From Streptomyces sp. R33 (GTDB lineage Bacteria > Actinomycetota > Actinomycetes > Streptomycetales > Streptomycetaceae), in contig NZ_CP165727.1 of the NCBI RefSeq assembly GCF_041200175.1, positions 186,001 through 250,000 of the forward strand: 64,000 nt of DNA. Direction: 5' to 3'. Both the position numbers and the translations under genes were made by a program. A model generated the notes under the pieces. The model worked only from the letters and a program-made list of their open reading frames with translations, had not been told where the DNA came from and made no database searches. Positions 1-9,230 of the stretch are shown here, in pieces; position 1 is the stretch's first letter, and each line of letters begins with the position of its first letter.

Positions 1-1
1 C

Positions 2-1030
2 GCCGAGGGCGGGGGGACCCCTTTGCGGGTCATGACCCGCAACCTCTACCTGGGCGCAGACCTCGCGCCCGTCCTCGCCGCGACCACCCCGCAGGGGCTC
101 GTCGCCGCGGTGACCGCGGTGTGGGCGAACGTCCAGGCGACGAACTTTCCCGAGCGTGCCGAGGCGCTGGCCGACGAGATCGCCGAAAGCGATCCCCACC
201 TCGTGGGCCTCCAGGAAGCCGTGCTGTGGCGCAGCCAGACGCCCGCCGGGCCGGGCAGCGCCACCCACGTCGAGTACGACTTCCTGCAGATCCTTCTCGA
301 CGAGCTCTCCGCCCGGGGCAAGCACTACAAGGCCGTGGCCAGCGTCACCGTCGGCAGCGACTTCGAGGCCCCGCGCTCCACGCCCAGCGGCCTGCAGGAC
401 ATCCGCCTCACCGACCGCGACGTACTCCTGGCCCGCACCGACCTGCCCGCACACAAGTTCTCCGTGGCGAACGCGCAGGCCGCCCGGTTCCAAAACCACG
501 TGCCCATCTGCCGCCCCGTGCTGGGCTGCCCGCCCAACCCGCCGCTACGGATCGAGCGCGGCTGGGTCGGGGCCGACGCCACGCTACGAGGCCGCACCAC
601 CCGGGTGGTGACCACTCATCTTGAGCCCGCCGCCCCCGCCGTCCAGGAAGCACAGACCGATGAACTGCTCGCGGGCCCGCTGAACACCACGCTCCCCACC
701 GTGCTGCTGGGCGACCTCAACTCGGCGGCCGGCGGAGTCGGTGCGACACCGGGAACGAACACCCAGAGCTACAGCCACCTCCTGGCCGCCGGCTTCACTG
801 ATGCTTGGACCGCCACCCGCCACCGCAACCCCGGCTTCACCTGCTGCCAGGCCCCCGACCTGCGCAACCCCGCCTCCACCCTCACCCAGCGCATCGACTA
901 CGTACTCTTCCGCGGCAAGGTCACCGCAGTGTCGACCAACCGGGTGGGCGACGCCCAGGCCGACCGCACCCCGTCAGGCCTGTGGCCCTCCGACCACGCC
1001 GGCGTCAGCGCTGTGCTCCGACTGCGTTGA
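2..1030 (+). CDS. Endonuclease/exonuclease/phosphatase family protein, 5' partial
   Basis: The frame is open to the left edge of the window, so the N-terminus, probably with a secretion signal, lies outside. The first TTG or ATG codons seen (23, 32) are inside conserved sequence. Family landmarks occur in order: the opening strand MTRNLYLGADL, a VGLQE motif with the metal-binding Glu, LLGDLNS, DYVLFRG, and a C-terminal SDHAGVSA carrying the catalytic Asp-His pair. Proteins of this fold cleave phosphodiesters or phosphomonoesters with a divalent metal. The exact substrate cannot be told. It is likely extracellular because close Streptomyces relatives have signal peptides, but that part is not in view. 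Confidence 0.85.
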   Translation, partial: AEGGGTPLRVMTRNLYLGADLAPVLAATTPQGLVAAVTAVWANVQATNFPERAEALADEIAESDPHLVGLQEAVLWRSQTPAGPGSATHVEYDFLQILLDELSARGKHYKAVASVTVGSDFEAPRSTPSGLQDIRLTDRDVLLARTDLPAHKFSVANAQAARFQNHVPICRPVLGCPPNPPLRIERGWVGADATLRGRTTRVVTTHLEPAAPAVQEAQTDELLAGPLNTTLPTVLLGDLNSAAGGVGATPGTNTQSYSHLLAAGFTDAWTATRHRNPGFTCCQAPDLRNPASTLTQRIDYVLFRGKVTAVSTNRVGDAQADRTPSGLWPSDHAGVSAVLRLR

Positions 1031-1159
1031 GTGACACCCCGCAGGAGTGGGCCCTTCGGGAGGGGCACCTCCAAGGCCCCGCAAGCGGAGGCCCGCCATA
1101 GGAGCCTCCGCCTGGGGAATTACGTAACGCTCAAGGCCTCGATCGTGGGGAATTCTCTG

Positions 1160-1330
1160 AACGCTCACAACCCCCTCGGCGATCAGGAAGTCGGCCAGCT
1201 TGACCAGGCTCCAGGTCGAGAACGGCAGGCCGTGTTCGGCCGGCTTGGACTTCGCGGTCTTCTTGATCTCGCGGCGCTCGGGCAGCGTGAAGATTCGGGG
1301 CCGCCCGCCTTTGTACTTCGGCAGAGCGGC
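1160..1330 (-). pseudogene. Relic of an IS630-family transposase (N-terminal third)
   Basis: Bases 1168-1325 are closely similar to the minus-strand transposase gene near 58.83-58.99 kb. They cover the same stretch (the linker before the catalytic domain, with the reverse-strand equivalent of KYKGGRPK and LPERREIKK). No start, catalytic domain or inverted repeats remain. It is a small decayed copy, not a gene. Confidence 0.75.
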
Positions 1331-1365
1331 ATCGACTCACAGGGGAGATTCGTTTCGGGTAAGCA

Positions 1366-1609
1366 AGACTGCCTCGGTGCATGGCGTGGCTTCTTCGAGT
1401 CGTTCCCGGACGACCGGAACGTCTTCGCCTAGCTCACCGCACGGGGCGACGTCGTCACGGCCGTCGGGCACTCGCTGTGCTCGGAACCAAGCCTCGCCGG
1501 GCCGGCCCTCTGGACCGCCACGATCCGAAACGGCAAGGTCGTCCAATGGCGCGTTTACCCGGACACTCCGGAGGTCCGGGAGCAGCTGGCGGTGCAGGAC
1601 AGCCCGTAG
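1366..1609 (+). pseudogene. Relic of a SnoaL-like / NTF2-fold protein
   Basis: One frame reads AWRGFFESFPDDRNVFA, a TAG at 1430-1432, and then continues for 58 codons through TAVGHSLCSEP, LWTATIRNGKVVQWRVY and DTPEVREQL to a stop at 1607-1609. The hallmark WRVYPDTPEVR ending is typical of the C-terminal half of SnoaL-like small polyketide-cyclase-fold proteins. The internal stop and the loss of the N-terminus behind the neighbouring transposase relic show it is broken. Confidence 0.7.
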
Positions 1610-1828
1610 CGCAACGAGCTCCCGCAGACCACGGCTGCCTGGGGGCTCCGCCCCAGCCCCCGCGGTGCGCCTCCGCGTACTCGCACGCTGTGGTTCGCCC
1701 GGGTTCCCCCGATGAAGGAACGGCCGGTGCAAGCGAGCGGTTCCTGAACAGGCAGCCGCTGCCGGCGCCCAAAGGCCGACTGTTGGAGGAGCCGCGCCGG
1801 CCCGCCCGGCCGCCGGAAGCGTCGGCGG

Positions 1829-4285
1829 TCAGGCAGTCACAGCAGCCGCGGTCGACAGGAGTTCGGTGAGGGAGCCGGTGAAGTCCGGGAGCAGGAGGAG
1901 TGCCGTCGCCCAGGCCTCCGGGTCGGTGCCCAGCTCCTCCCGGGCCAGCCTCCGGGCCGCGCAGTACAGCGGACGCCACGAAGGACGCTCCACCTCGGAC
2001 GGGTGCGAGTGCAGGCTGACGAGGAAGGAGACGACGCCGGGGGCCGGGCGGCATCGCCGCACGACGTCGACGGCAGACAGGCGGCCGTCCTGAAGCGCCC
2101 GGGCCAGCCATGGCATGCCGTCGGCGTCGCCGTCCACGGGCCTGGCGCCCAGCGCGGCCAGGAGGAGCGGCCGTGGGCAGTCGTCCTGCTGGGCGAGGGC
2201 GCACAGCAGGTCCGCCGACAGCGGTTCGTCGGCGTGGGCCTGCAGCAGCTGCGGCCAGGGCAGGGTGGTTCCCTCGTCCGCGAGGTGACGAACCCGTTCG
2301 GCAACCGATTTGGGGGCCGTGCGACGCAGCAGGGACACCAGCCGTCCGGGTTGCTCCTCGGCGGCCAGGCGGGCCCGGAGCAGCGCGAGTCCGTCGGGCG
2401 CGGCCAGAGCTTGGTGCACGGTCTTGTGCGTGGCCGCGGGCAGCGGATGCTTGGCGCCGCTGGTGCGGCCGGGGAACTGCTCCTCCTCCATGAGTGACAG
2501 GACCGCCCGCGGACCGTGCTGCTCCCACAGCCGGATCAGCATGCGCAGCCGGCCGCCTTCCGTATGGGTCCTGATCCTGGCCAGCACCACCCGCAGCACC
2601 CGGGGGTCGCCGGACAGCAGGCCGGCACTCAACCAGTTCCGGTGGTGCCGGAGGTCGATCCAGCCGAGTTCGTCCAGGAGTCCGTCGGTGACGGGCACAT
2701 GGCCGCCCCGCCGCCCCCGGCCCGCCAGGATCCGTGCCCGCTCCTGCCAGGCGATGGCACCGTAGAGGTAGAGCTTCTCGTTGACCTCCGGATCGTCGAG
2801 TTCCAGGAGTTCCTCGACGATCTCGCCGGGCAGGTCCCAGCGGGAGGCGTTGGCCAGGTGGGCGGACCTGCCGTGGACGGCGATGATGCGTGCGCGCAAC
2901 CGCGGTGAGGGAGCGCCGAAGACGAGCAGGTGCTGGACGGCCCGACCGTCCAGGTAGGGCACCAGGGCTTCCTGCGCCTCCTCCTCGGCATACTCGAACA
3001 ACCGCTGGAAGAGCCCGCGAGGGCCCTCCGGCTCCCGGGAGGGGAAGGCTGCGCCGGTCGCACGGGGCCATGACGGGGCCCGGCTGCTGCGCGCGGCGTC
3101 GGCGCAGGCCGCCGCCACGAGTGCGGTGGCCGTCCCTTCGAACCGGCTGATCCGCCGATAGAGGGCGAGCCAGGCCGCGGGGTCGGCGCCCATCGGGGCC
3201 GTCAGTTCCCTAACGGCCTTGCGGACCGGTTCCTCGCCCTGTGGCAGGCATTGAAGGGCCTCGGCGGCGGGCGTCACGTCGGTCAACACCTGCTCGGCCG
3301 ACAGCCAGCCCTCGGCGAGGCCGCGCCGCAGGACATCGGGTACGTAGGACCGCTCGTCCGCGATCTCGGGCCCGGTGAGCGCGGACAGCGGCAGCGGGCC
3401 TCTGCCCCGCACCAGCGTCGTCCGGGGATCCGCACGCAATCCCTCGACAGCCAGTTCCTGCGGGCAGCCCGGCAACTGGTTGAGATCCATGACCGCGGAG
3501 GCGTCGAAAGGGCGCCTGCCGTGCTCGGCGCGGACCAGATCCCAGTCCGGAAGGACCCCTGCCGGTGTCTTCCGGCCGCTGTGGAGACGGACGAAGTACA
3601 TGAGTTCGTCGGTGGGCGAGATGTCGCCGTTGAGGAGCGCACCGGGATCGGGCGCCGCCGCAGCGCGGCGCAGCAGGGCGGCGAGGCCCGGGTGGCTCAG
3701 CCCGCCCTCCGCCTCGGCGAGTGCGGCCAGTGCCGCCAGCTGCTCCGGGCCGCCGTGCTCGAGCAGGGTGCGAGCGGCTCGCAGCACCATCGGCGGCGGT
3801 GCGTCGTGACCGCAGAGACGCAGGGCATGCAGCACCAGCTCGGGGAAGGGCGCGCAGAGTGCGGGAGAGAGTTGCGCAAACCAGGTCTCGCCGAGCAGTT
3901 CGTCGACCAGCCCGCCCGGCGCCCGCCATGCCGGGTCGGACGGGTCCGCGGCCATCAGTACGGCCGCCCGTACGCTGTCCCCGCATCTACGGGACCACCG
4001 CTCGGCCTCATACAGCGCACGGCCCACCTCGGGATCGCCCAGCCGCGCCAGGCGCAGACTCTGACCGGGCGTCGCGTTCCGCGCCAGCGTCACGAGCAAT
4101 TCACGGTCGCCGGAGGCGAGTACCGCGTCCACGAGGCGCCGGGGCAGGCGCCACCAGTGACGCAGGAGATCGAGCGTCTCACCCCGCAGACGCCGGACCA
4201 ACACGTCGGCCGTCGACGGCTCCGCCAAACGGTACGCGGACGCAAGCGCGGCCAACTCGATGTTCCCCACCCGAAAACCCCTCAC
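1829..4285 (-). CDS. Large hypothetical protein, probably helical-repeat (HEAT-like)
   Basis: An 818-residue protein that starts MRGFRVGNIELAALASAYRL. It is almost wholly alpha-helical in composition, with many repeated Leu/Ala/Asp/Glu helices such as DRELLVTLARNATP, EELLELDDPEVNEKLYLYG and SADLLCALAQQDDCPRPLLLAAL. These resemble degenerate HEAT-type repeats that scan resident Streptomyces proteins. There is no signal peptide, membrane segment or catalytic motif I recognise. Codon use agrees with the coding assignment on this strand: the overlapping 538-residue frame at 1455-3071 is Arg/Pro/Gly-rich and looks like a shadow. Function unknown; a scaffold role is only a guess. Confidence 0.75.
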   Translation of the reverse strand: MRGFRVGNIELAALASAYRLAEPSTADVLVRRLRGETLDLLRHWWRLPRRLVDAVLASGDRELLVTLARNATPGQSLRLARLGDPEVGRALYEAERWSRRCGDSVRAAVLMAADPSDPAWRAPGGLVDELLGETWFAQLSPALCAPFPELVLHALRLCGHDAPPPMVLRAARTLLEHGGPEQLAALAALAEAEGGLSHPGLAALLRRAAAAPDPGALLNGDISPTDELMYFVRLHSGRKTPAGVLPDWDLVRAEHGRRPFDASAVMDLNQLPGCPQELAVEGLRADPRTTLVRGRGPLPLSALTGPEIADERSYVPDVLRRGLAEGWLSAEQVLTDVTPAAEALQCLPQGEEPVRKAVRELTAPMGADPAAWLALYRRISRFEGTATALVAAACADAARSSRAPSWPRATGAAFPSREPEGPRGLFQRLFEYAEEEAQEALVPYLDGRAVQHLLVFGAPSPRLRARIIAVHGRSAHLANASRWDLPGEIVEELLELDDPEVNEKLYLYGAIAWQERARILAGRGRRGGHVPVTDGLLDELGWIDLRHHRNWLSAGLLSGDPRVLRVVLARIRTHTEGGRLRMLIRLWEQHGPRAVLSLMEEEQFPGRTSGAKHPLPAATHKTVHQALAAPDGLALLRARLAAEEQPGRLVSLLRRTAPKSVAERVRHLADEGTTLPWPQLLQAHADEPLSADLLCALAQQDDCPRPLLLAALGARPVDGDADGMPWLARALQDGRLSAVDVVRRCRPAPGVVSFLVSLHSHPSEVERPSWRPLYCAARRLAREELGTDPEAWATALLLLPDFTGSLTELLSTAAAVTA

Positions 4286-4551
4286 CTCATGCCAGTAACC
4301 CAGACGCTATACGCAGGGTGTGACATCGAGTCCTGCGCCTTCTGGCAGCAGCCGCGGGAGCCCGCGACGACGAGGGCATGGGCGTCCTGGCCCGTGGCCG
4401 GACGGAAGGAGACCTCGACCGCGTTCGTGACCTGATCCCGGGCGACTGGCTCAACGACGACCACTGACCACGTCCAGGACATCTGTCACCCGGTCTGCCC
4501 ATCCCGGAGCTGGCCCGAGGGCTGCTGGTCGGCGCAAACTGCACATCTTTT

Positions 4552-4682
4552 CACCGGCCACGGACGCGGCCGCCTCTTCTTTGTCCGCCATGACTCGTCC
4601 GATCCGCCTGGCCCACAGGCCCGAGGCCGAGCCCCGGGCCAGGCTGCCACATCACGGACTTACACGATCTTTCAGACACGCT
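4552..4682 (-). mobile_element. Left-over 5' end of an IS256-family element
   Basis: This stretch is nearly identical to 16070-16200, which is the first codons of the IS256 transposase plus its outer inverted repeat (ending GACACGCTC). Only the end and the start of the transposase gene survive. It shows that a second copy of the element at 14.8-16.2 kb once sat here and was mostly deleted. Confidence 0.85.
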
Positions 4683-4777
4683 CGATCTCCCCAGCCCAGC
4701 TCTCAGAGGGCGGTTCGTAATGTGATGTCCGTTTCCTGATGAGGCTGGTGCGGGTTGCTGGTCTCGGGGTTTCGCGG

Positions 4778-5176
4778 CTACTGCTTCCTGGTGAAGCTGC
4801 CGACGTCGGCTTCGGTGAGGATGTCGAGCTTGACCAGGCGTTTCAGCTTTGCGCGGGTGCCCTCGATGTTCTTCGGCAGCAGTTCGAGGTCAAGGGCTTC
4901 GCAGATGTCCCGCGCCCGTAGAGGCCCGGTCGCATCGTTGAACACGCTAAGGATGCGGGGGTAGTCCAGGTGCTCGGGCAGGTCCGGTGGGCCCGTCGAG
5001 AGCCGGTCGGCGAGGGCGGTGACGGTCTTCCGGGTGATCGCGAGGTGTTCGAGGTGAGTCTCGGCTTCCCGGAGACGGTTCTGCAGTTCGGCGATCTGTC
5101 CGCGAAGGTCGTCCGCCAGGCCCCGGGCGGCGTCTTCCTGGATGCCGAGGGCATCGAGGAGGGGCTGCAGGTTCAC
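4778..5176 (-). CDS. IS-encoded accessory protein (coiled coil plus winged-helix-like)
   Basis: Starts GTG at 5176, sharing 4 bases with the transposase stop (GTGA), and lies inside the inverted repeats. About 132 residues: (M)NLQPLLDALGIQED, then a long heptad-like helix (LRGQIAELQNRLREAETHLEHLAI), and a C-terminal part (YPRILSVFNDATGPLRARDICEAL, RAKLKRLVKLDILTEADVGSFT) that looks like a small winged-helix DNA-binding domain. I do not know a demonstrated role; its position suggests a helper or regulator of transposition. Confidence 0.75.
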   Translation of the reverse strand: MNLQPLLDALGIQEDAARGLADDLRGQIAELQNRLREAETHLEHLAITRKTVTALADRLSTGPPDLPEHLDYPRILSVFNDATGPLRARDICEALDLELLPKNIEGTRAKLKRLVKLDILTEADVGSFTRKQ

Positions 5177-6021
5177 GCGGTTACCGCTCGCGGGTCGCGC
5201 CAGGTGCGAGCGTTCTCTCCGGTGAGCCGGCGGGCCATCACGTGGGTCATGGCCCAGTAGACGCGGGAGGCCGAGGAGGCCGGGCAGTGCTCGTAGTCGC
5301 GGACCAGGCGCCGGTGCAATATCAGGATTCCGTAGGTCTGCTCGACCCTCCACCGCTTCGGCTGCGGGACGAAACCGATGTCCTGCGGGTTGCGTTCGAC
5401 AATCTCCACGTCGATCCCGAGCGTGGCACCGTGGACGACCACGGCGGTCTTGAAGCCCTGGTCGACCAGGGCTTTCTCGACGGTCTTGCCGGTGGTCTCG
5501 GCAACCTGACCGAGCAGAGCGATGCCGGCGGCGTTGTCGTGCGCGCTCGCCGCGAGGACGACGACTGCGATGACCAGGCCCAGCACGTTCACGGCCAGGC
5601 CCCGCTTGCGGCCCGGGACCCGTTTCGCGTCGTCACGGCCGGTCGTGGAGGCAGGGACCCCGGCAGCCACGTGGACACTCTGCGTGTCCAGCACGACCAG
5701 GGTCGGGTCCTCTAATCGGCGGGCCCGCTCACGAACCTGGCAGCGCAGGAGCTCGTGGATGACCTCGTCGGTTCCGTCATCCCGCCAGACGGCGAAGTAG
5801 TAGTACGTCGCGCTCTTGGGCGGATGGTCGTTCGGGAGGTATGCCCACTGGCAGCCGGTCCGGTCCTGGTAGAGGATCGCGTTCACGATCTCCCGCATCG
5901 CGTAGGCGCCCTGGTGGCCGCTGACCGAGCGGTGTCGGTTCTTCCACGCCGTGATCACCGGCTCGATCAGCGCCCACTGCCCGTCCGATAAGTCACTCGG
6001 GTACGGCTTGCGTTCAGTCAC
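5173..6021 (-). CDS. IS5-family transposase
   Basis: Start GTG at 6021 gives (M)TERKPYPSDLSDGQW, the usual beginning of this group; the frame upstream of it is non-coding IS leader. About 282 residues. The DDE nuclease parts can be followed: VVLDTQSVH (first Asp), ALVDQGFK region (second Asp) and WRVEQTYG (Glu). It acts on the inverted repeats of its own element. The gene contains a TTA codon (in the DLSDG segment). Its stop TGA overlaps the GTG start of the next ORF, so both are probably translated together. Confidence 0.9.
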   Translation of the reverse strand: MTERKPYPSDLSDGQWALIEPVITAWKNRHRSVSGHQGAYAMREIVNAILYQDRTGCQWAYLPNDHPPKSATYYYFAVWRDDGTDEVIHELLRCQVRERARRLEDPTLVVLDTQSVHVAAGVPASTTGRDDAKRVPGRKRGLAVNVLGLVIAVVVLAASAHDNAAGIALLGQVAETTGKTVEKALVDQGFKTAVVVHGATLGIDVEIVERNPQDIGFVPQPKRWRVEQTYGILILHRRLVRDYEHCPASSASRVYWAMTHVMARRLTGENARTWRDPRAVTA

Positions 6022-6129
6022 CTCATCACACCACCAGATCGGCGACCACGGACCCAAGGATTCAGTCCGCACCCACACCATCAGGGGACGACAGAACCAT
6101 CCGAACACTTACGAACCGCCCTCTCACAA

Positions 6130-6394
6130 CGGACCCGACCGGTGGGAAATCAGGGGCCCAAAACGATGCGTCCGGTGGCAACTGTCGCCACGTGCAGCCT
6201 GAGGTGGCCCGCAGGTGATCGCGGCCAGGACCTCGCGGTCACCTGCCCGACGCCGGCTCCCGCCGCGCGGGCGTATCACCTCTGTCGGCGGCACCGCCCG
6301 CCGCAACGGTACCCACAACTCGTCAGGCACCAGACGCTCGATGAGATCCGTCATGAACGGTTCAGCGAACGATCGCGCCATGAGAAACGACGGC
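6130..6394 (-). mobile_element. Relic of a second type of IS5-family element (5' end)
   Basis: On the minus strand this reads MTDLIERLVPDELWVPLRRAVPPTEVIRPRGG and continues to a WRQLPP-like segment. It matches the N-terminus of the intact transposase at 35365-36173 together with its outer end (GAGAAACGACGGC compared with AAGAAACGACGTC). The rest of the gene is missing. It abuts the target duplication of the IS5 copy at 4708-6123. Confidence 0.8.
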
Positions 6395-6564
6395 GTAGGC
6401 CAGGCCTCGGTCGGCCAGTGGCGCTCTTCTCCTTACTTTCACTGCTGCAGCGTCATGCAGGGAGGTGGAGAGCCGCACGTTCGAGGTGGCTGCTCCGGCC
6501 GGAGCTGTCGACCACGCCGCGGTGCTCAGATTGTTGCGCGGCGCAGAGATCTTCTCTATTCTTA

Positions 6565-6593
6565 CTGCGTGACGCAGATAGTGCGCCACGCAG
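6565..6593. promoter_or_regulatory. Tandem palindromic operator upstream of the NmrA-type gene
   Basis: CTGCGTGACGCAG (6565-6577) is a perfect palindrome. A second, imperfect copy GTGCGCCACGCAG (6581-6593) follows with a 16-bp centre-to-centre spacing. The pair ends 31 bp before the ATG of the oxidoreductase. Such paired dyads are typical binding sites of a dimeric repressor; the MarR-like product of the next gene is one candidate. Confidence 0.5.
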
Positions 6594-6624
6594 AAGACTG
6601 CTCGTCCCTCATCCCAGGAGTCCC

Positions 6625-7533
6625 ATGTCCACCATCGCTGTCACTGGCGCCACCGGCGCTCAGGGCGGGGCCACCGCCCGCGCCCTGCTCGCCGCCGGCC
6701 ACACTGTCCGCGCCCTCACACGGCAGCCCGCCAGCCCCGCCGCCGAGGCGCTGCGCGCCCTTGGCGCCGACGTCCGCCGCGCGGACTTCGACGACCGCGC
6801 CTCCCTCGATGCCGCGCTCGCCGGCTCGGACTCCCTGTTCGCCGTCACCACGCCGTTCGGCACCGACATCGACTCCGAGGTCCGCCAAGGCCGGGCCCTG
6901 GTCGACGCCGCCGCGGCCGCGCGCCTCGGGCACGTCGTGTTCACCTCCGCCGCACACGCCGACCGCGGCACCGGCATCCCGCACTACGACAGCAAGTTCC
7001 TCATCGAGCAGCACCTCTACGCCTCCGGCATGACCTGGACCGTGATCGGCCCCGCCGCCTTCATGGACAACTACGCCAGCGGCTGGTCCCTCCACGGCCT
7101 GCGCGAGGGCTCATTCGCCTGGCCCATGCCGGCCGACCGGCCACTGACCCTCATCTCCGCCCGCGACATCGGCGCCTTCGCCGCCCTCGCGCTGGAGCGG
7201 CGCGACCTCTTCGCCTGGCGCCGCATCGACATCGCCTCCGACGAGCTCGACCCCACCCGCATCGCGGCGGCCATCGCAGCCGCGGCCGGGCGCCCCATCA
7301 CGCACCAGCATGTTCCACTGGATGTCATCCGCCGGTATTCGACCGACCTGGCCGCGATGTTCGCATACTTCAACCAGGTCGGCCTCGACGTCGACGTGCC
7401 CTCGCTGCGCCGCGAATTCCCAGAAGTCGGCTGGCAGTCCTTCGCCAACTGGACCGCCGCCCAGGACTGGTCGGCCCTCTTGTCCGCGCCCGCGCCTGCC
7501 GCTGCGCACGCTGCCGAGCCCGCCGCCGTCTGA
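6625..7533 (+). CDS. NmrA/NAD(P)H-binding family oxidoreductase or regulator
   Basis: ATG at 6625 follows an AGGAG ribosome site 5 bases upstream. The 302-residue protein begins MSTIAVTGATGAQGG, a Rossmann GxxGxxG NAD(P)-binding loop, then ALLAAGHTVRALTRQP, an Asp-rich second strand (GADVRRADFDD) and HVVFTSAAHAD. This is the pattern of atypical short-chain dehydrogenases such as NmrA and quinone-oxidoreductase-like QorB. The active-site YxxxK is replaced by YDSKFLIEQHL, so a reductase role is possible but not certain. A MarR-like regulator follows 85 bp downstream on the same strand. Confidence 0.85.
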   Translation: MSTIAVTGATGAQGGATARALLAAGHTVRALTRQPASPAAEALRALGADVRRADFDDRASLDAALAGSDSLFAVTTPFGTDIDSEVRQGRALVDAAAAARLGHVVFTSAAHADRGTGIPHYDSKFLIEQHLYASGMTWTVIGPAAFMDNYASGWSLHGLREGSFAWPMPADRPLTLISARDIGAFAALALERRDLFAWRRIDIASDELDPTRIAAAIAAAAGRPITHQHVPLDVIRRYSTDLAAMFAYFNQVGLDVDVPSLRREFPEVGWQSFANWTAAQDWSALLSAPAPAAAHAAEPAAV

Positions 7534-7618
7534 CTTGTACGGACCTCTGCCGCCTTTACCTGCGACCCCACGCACTCTCGGGCACCACCTGTGTCCCTCA
7601 CTCTCCCGGAGAAATCCG

Positions 7619-8050
7619 ATGAAGCCCATTGGCTACTGGCTAAACCGCACCGACGAAGCCCTGACCGGCGCCATGAACGCTGCACTGGCTGACTTCGGCC
7701 TCACCCGCCTCGCCTGGCAGGTACTCAACGTGGTCGACGACACCCACGAGGCCGCCGACACCGACGTCCTGTCGGTCCTCTCCGCGAACGCCGACGTGCC
7801 CGCCCTGACATCCGCCATCGACACGCTCCTCACCGACGGCTGGCTCCGCCGCCCCGCACCGGGCAGGCTCGACCTCACCGACGGCAGCCGTCGGCGCCTG
7901 ACCGACGCCGCCCGGCGGGTCGATGCGTTCCGCGAACTGTCAACGGCTGGCATATCCCCCGACGAGTACCGCACCACGGTCTCCGTCCTGGAACGCATGA
8001 CCCGCAACGTCGAGGCGGAACAAGCAGGCCGGCCCAACAGAGCCAGCTGA
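7619..8050 (+). CDS. MarR-like winged-helix transcriptional regulator
   Basis: ATG at 7619 with GGAGAAATCC upstream; 143 residues. The sequence MKPIGYWLNRTDEALTGAMNAALADFGLTRLAWQVL is the usual N-terminal dimerisation helix of MarR-type proteins. It is followed by a winged-helix portion (SAIDTLLTDGWLRRP, GRLDLTDGSRRRLTDAARRVD). It is placed behind the NmrA-type gene and may control it through the dyads at 6565-6593. The 3' side is cut off from its former neighbours by the IS5 relic that starts at 8081. Confidence 0.8.
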   Translation: MKPIGYWLNRTDEALTGAMNAALADFGLTRLAWQVLNVVDDTHEAADTDVLSVLSANADVPALTSAIDTLLTDGWLRRPAPGRLDLTDGSRRRLTDAARRVDAFRELSTAGISPDEYRTTVSVLERMTRNVEAEQAGRPNRAS

Positions 8051-8080
8051 GAGCGCCAGCCCAGGTTGTGACCCGCCTCA

Positions 8081-8360
8081 GAGGGCGGTTCGTGACTCTT
8101 GGGATGGTTCTGTCGTCACCTGATGGTGTGGGTGCGGGCTGAATTCTCTGGTCCGCAGTCGCTGATCTGCTGGTGTGATGAAGTGACTGAACGCAAGCCG
8201 TACCCGAGTGACTTATCGGACGGGCAGTGGTCGTTGATCGAGCCGGTGATCACGGCGTGGAAGAACCGACACCGCTCGGTCAGCGGCCACCAGGGCGCCT
8301 ACGCGATGCGGGAGATCGTGAACGCGATCCTCTACCAGGACCGGACCGGCTGCCAGTGGC
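8081..8360 (+). mobile_element. IS5 element, second copy, left fragment (broken)
   Basis: This begins with the same end (GAGGGCGGTTCGT) and carries the transposase start VTERKPYPSDLSDGQW through YQDRTGCQW, as in the intact copy at 4708-6123. It then switches abruptly to IS630 sequence. The remainder of this copy resumes at 9231 after about 44 lost codons, so an insertion plus a deletion destroyed it. Confidence 0.88.
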
Positions 8361-9230
8361 CATCCAGTGTCACAGTCCCAGACCACCAGGATGGGGCCGC
8401 CGAGCTGGATACAGGCCCTCACCAGCAGGTCGCGGTAGTCCTGCCAGGAGAAGCTTTTGCGGGCCCCCTTGAGCAGGAGATGGTTGCGAGGCCGGTGGAT
8501 GAGACGGCTGTTCTCACCGGGTTCGTAGCAGCACAGGGCGGCGACCGAGGTCCGTCGGCGGGACCTGCCGCGGACGCGGATGACGGGTGTGTGTCCGCGC
8601 CGGCCCCAGGTGCGGGCGACCGGCGGCGTCATGGAGAATCCGGCCTCGTCCTCGAAGACGATCCAGCCGCCGCACGCCGCCGCGAGCCTTTTACCCGCGG
8701 CCACACCTCCTTCTTCCACAGCTCTACGGCGTGCTCATCACGCTCGAGTGCTCTGCGGGCGGGTGCCTGCCAGGACCAGCCGTGCCGTTTCAGCAGCCGC
8801 CACACCGTGGCCACCGACAGGCTCAGCTTCAGACGACGGCGGATCACCGTCTGAACCCGGGCCAGAGTCCAGCGTTCGTCGTCGAAGCCGTGCGCTGCCG
8901 GGCCCTTGCCGAGTTCCTCCTCGAGCACGGCGAACTGGTCATCGGTTACGGTCGGGGAGTTGGCCGGGCCCGCGGAACGCAGTGCCTCCATGCCGCCCTC
9001 GCGCCAGGCACGACGCCAGCGTTCCACCGACCGCACACTCACCCGCAGATCCTTCGCGATCACCGCGGTCTTCTCACCCGCAGCGAACCGCTCGCCGGCC
9101 TGACCCCGGATCCCCTCACGAAACGCCCGACGCTCAGCGGTCAGGCCCCCACCCTCCGGATAACGCATACCACCGGCATACCCTAGGGATCATGAACCGT
9201 CACCACCCGACGACAACCCGAAATGCTCAG
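8361..9230 (-). mobile_element. IS630-family element, 3'-truncated, inserted in the IS5 copy
   Basis: The minus strand encodes the N-terminal helix-turn-helix frame from MRYPEGGGLTAERRAF (start 9168) and, after a -1 frame change, the catalytic frame with WIVFEDEAGFS and ILVVWD. It stops there, so the third acidic residue and the far end are missing. At the retained end the element meets a TA (9231-9232) that matches the TA in the intact IS5 sequence (GATTAGAGG), as expected for IS630 insertion. It is close to the intact element at 24775-25917. Confidence 0.85.

Larger units (their letters stand above)
4708..6123 (-). mobile_element. IS5-family insertion sequence, complete, with accessory ORF
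   Basis: A 1416-bp element bounded by 15-bp inverted repeats (GAGGGCGGTTCGTAA at 4708-4722 and its complement at 6109-6123). It is flanked by the 3-bp direct repeat TCA (4705-4707 and 6124-6126), consistent with a target duplication. It encodes a transposase and a downstream winged-helix-like ORF coupled by GTGA. A second, broken copy lies at 8081-9333. Confidence 0.9.

Noticed and set aside
1455..3071. 538-residue minus-strand frame
   Set aside because: Overlaps the 818-residue gene in another frame and is Arg/Pro/Gly-rich. It runs over the SnoaL relic and has no ribosome site.
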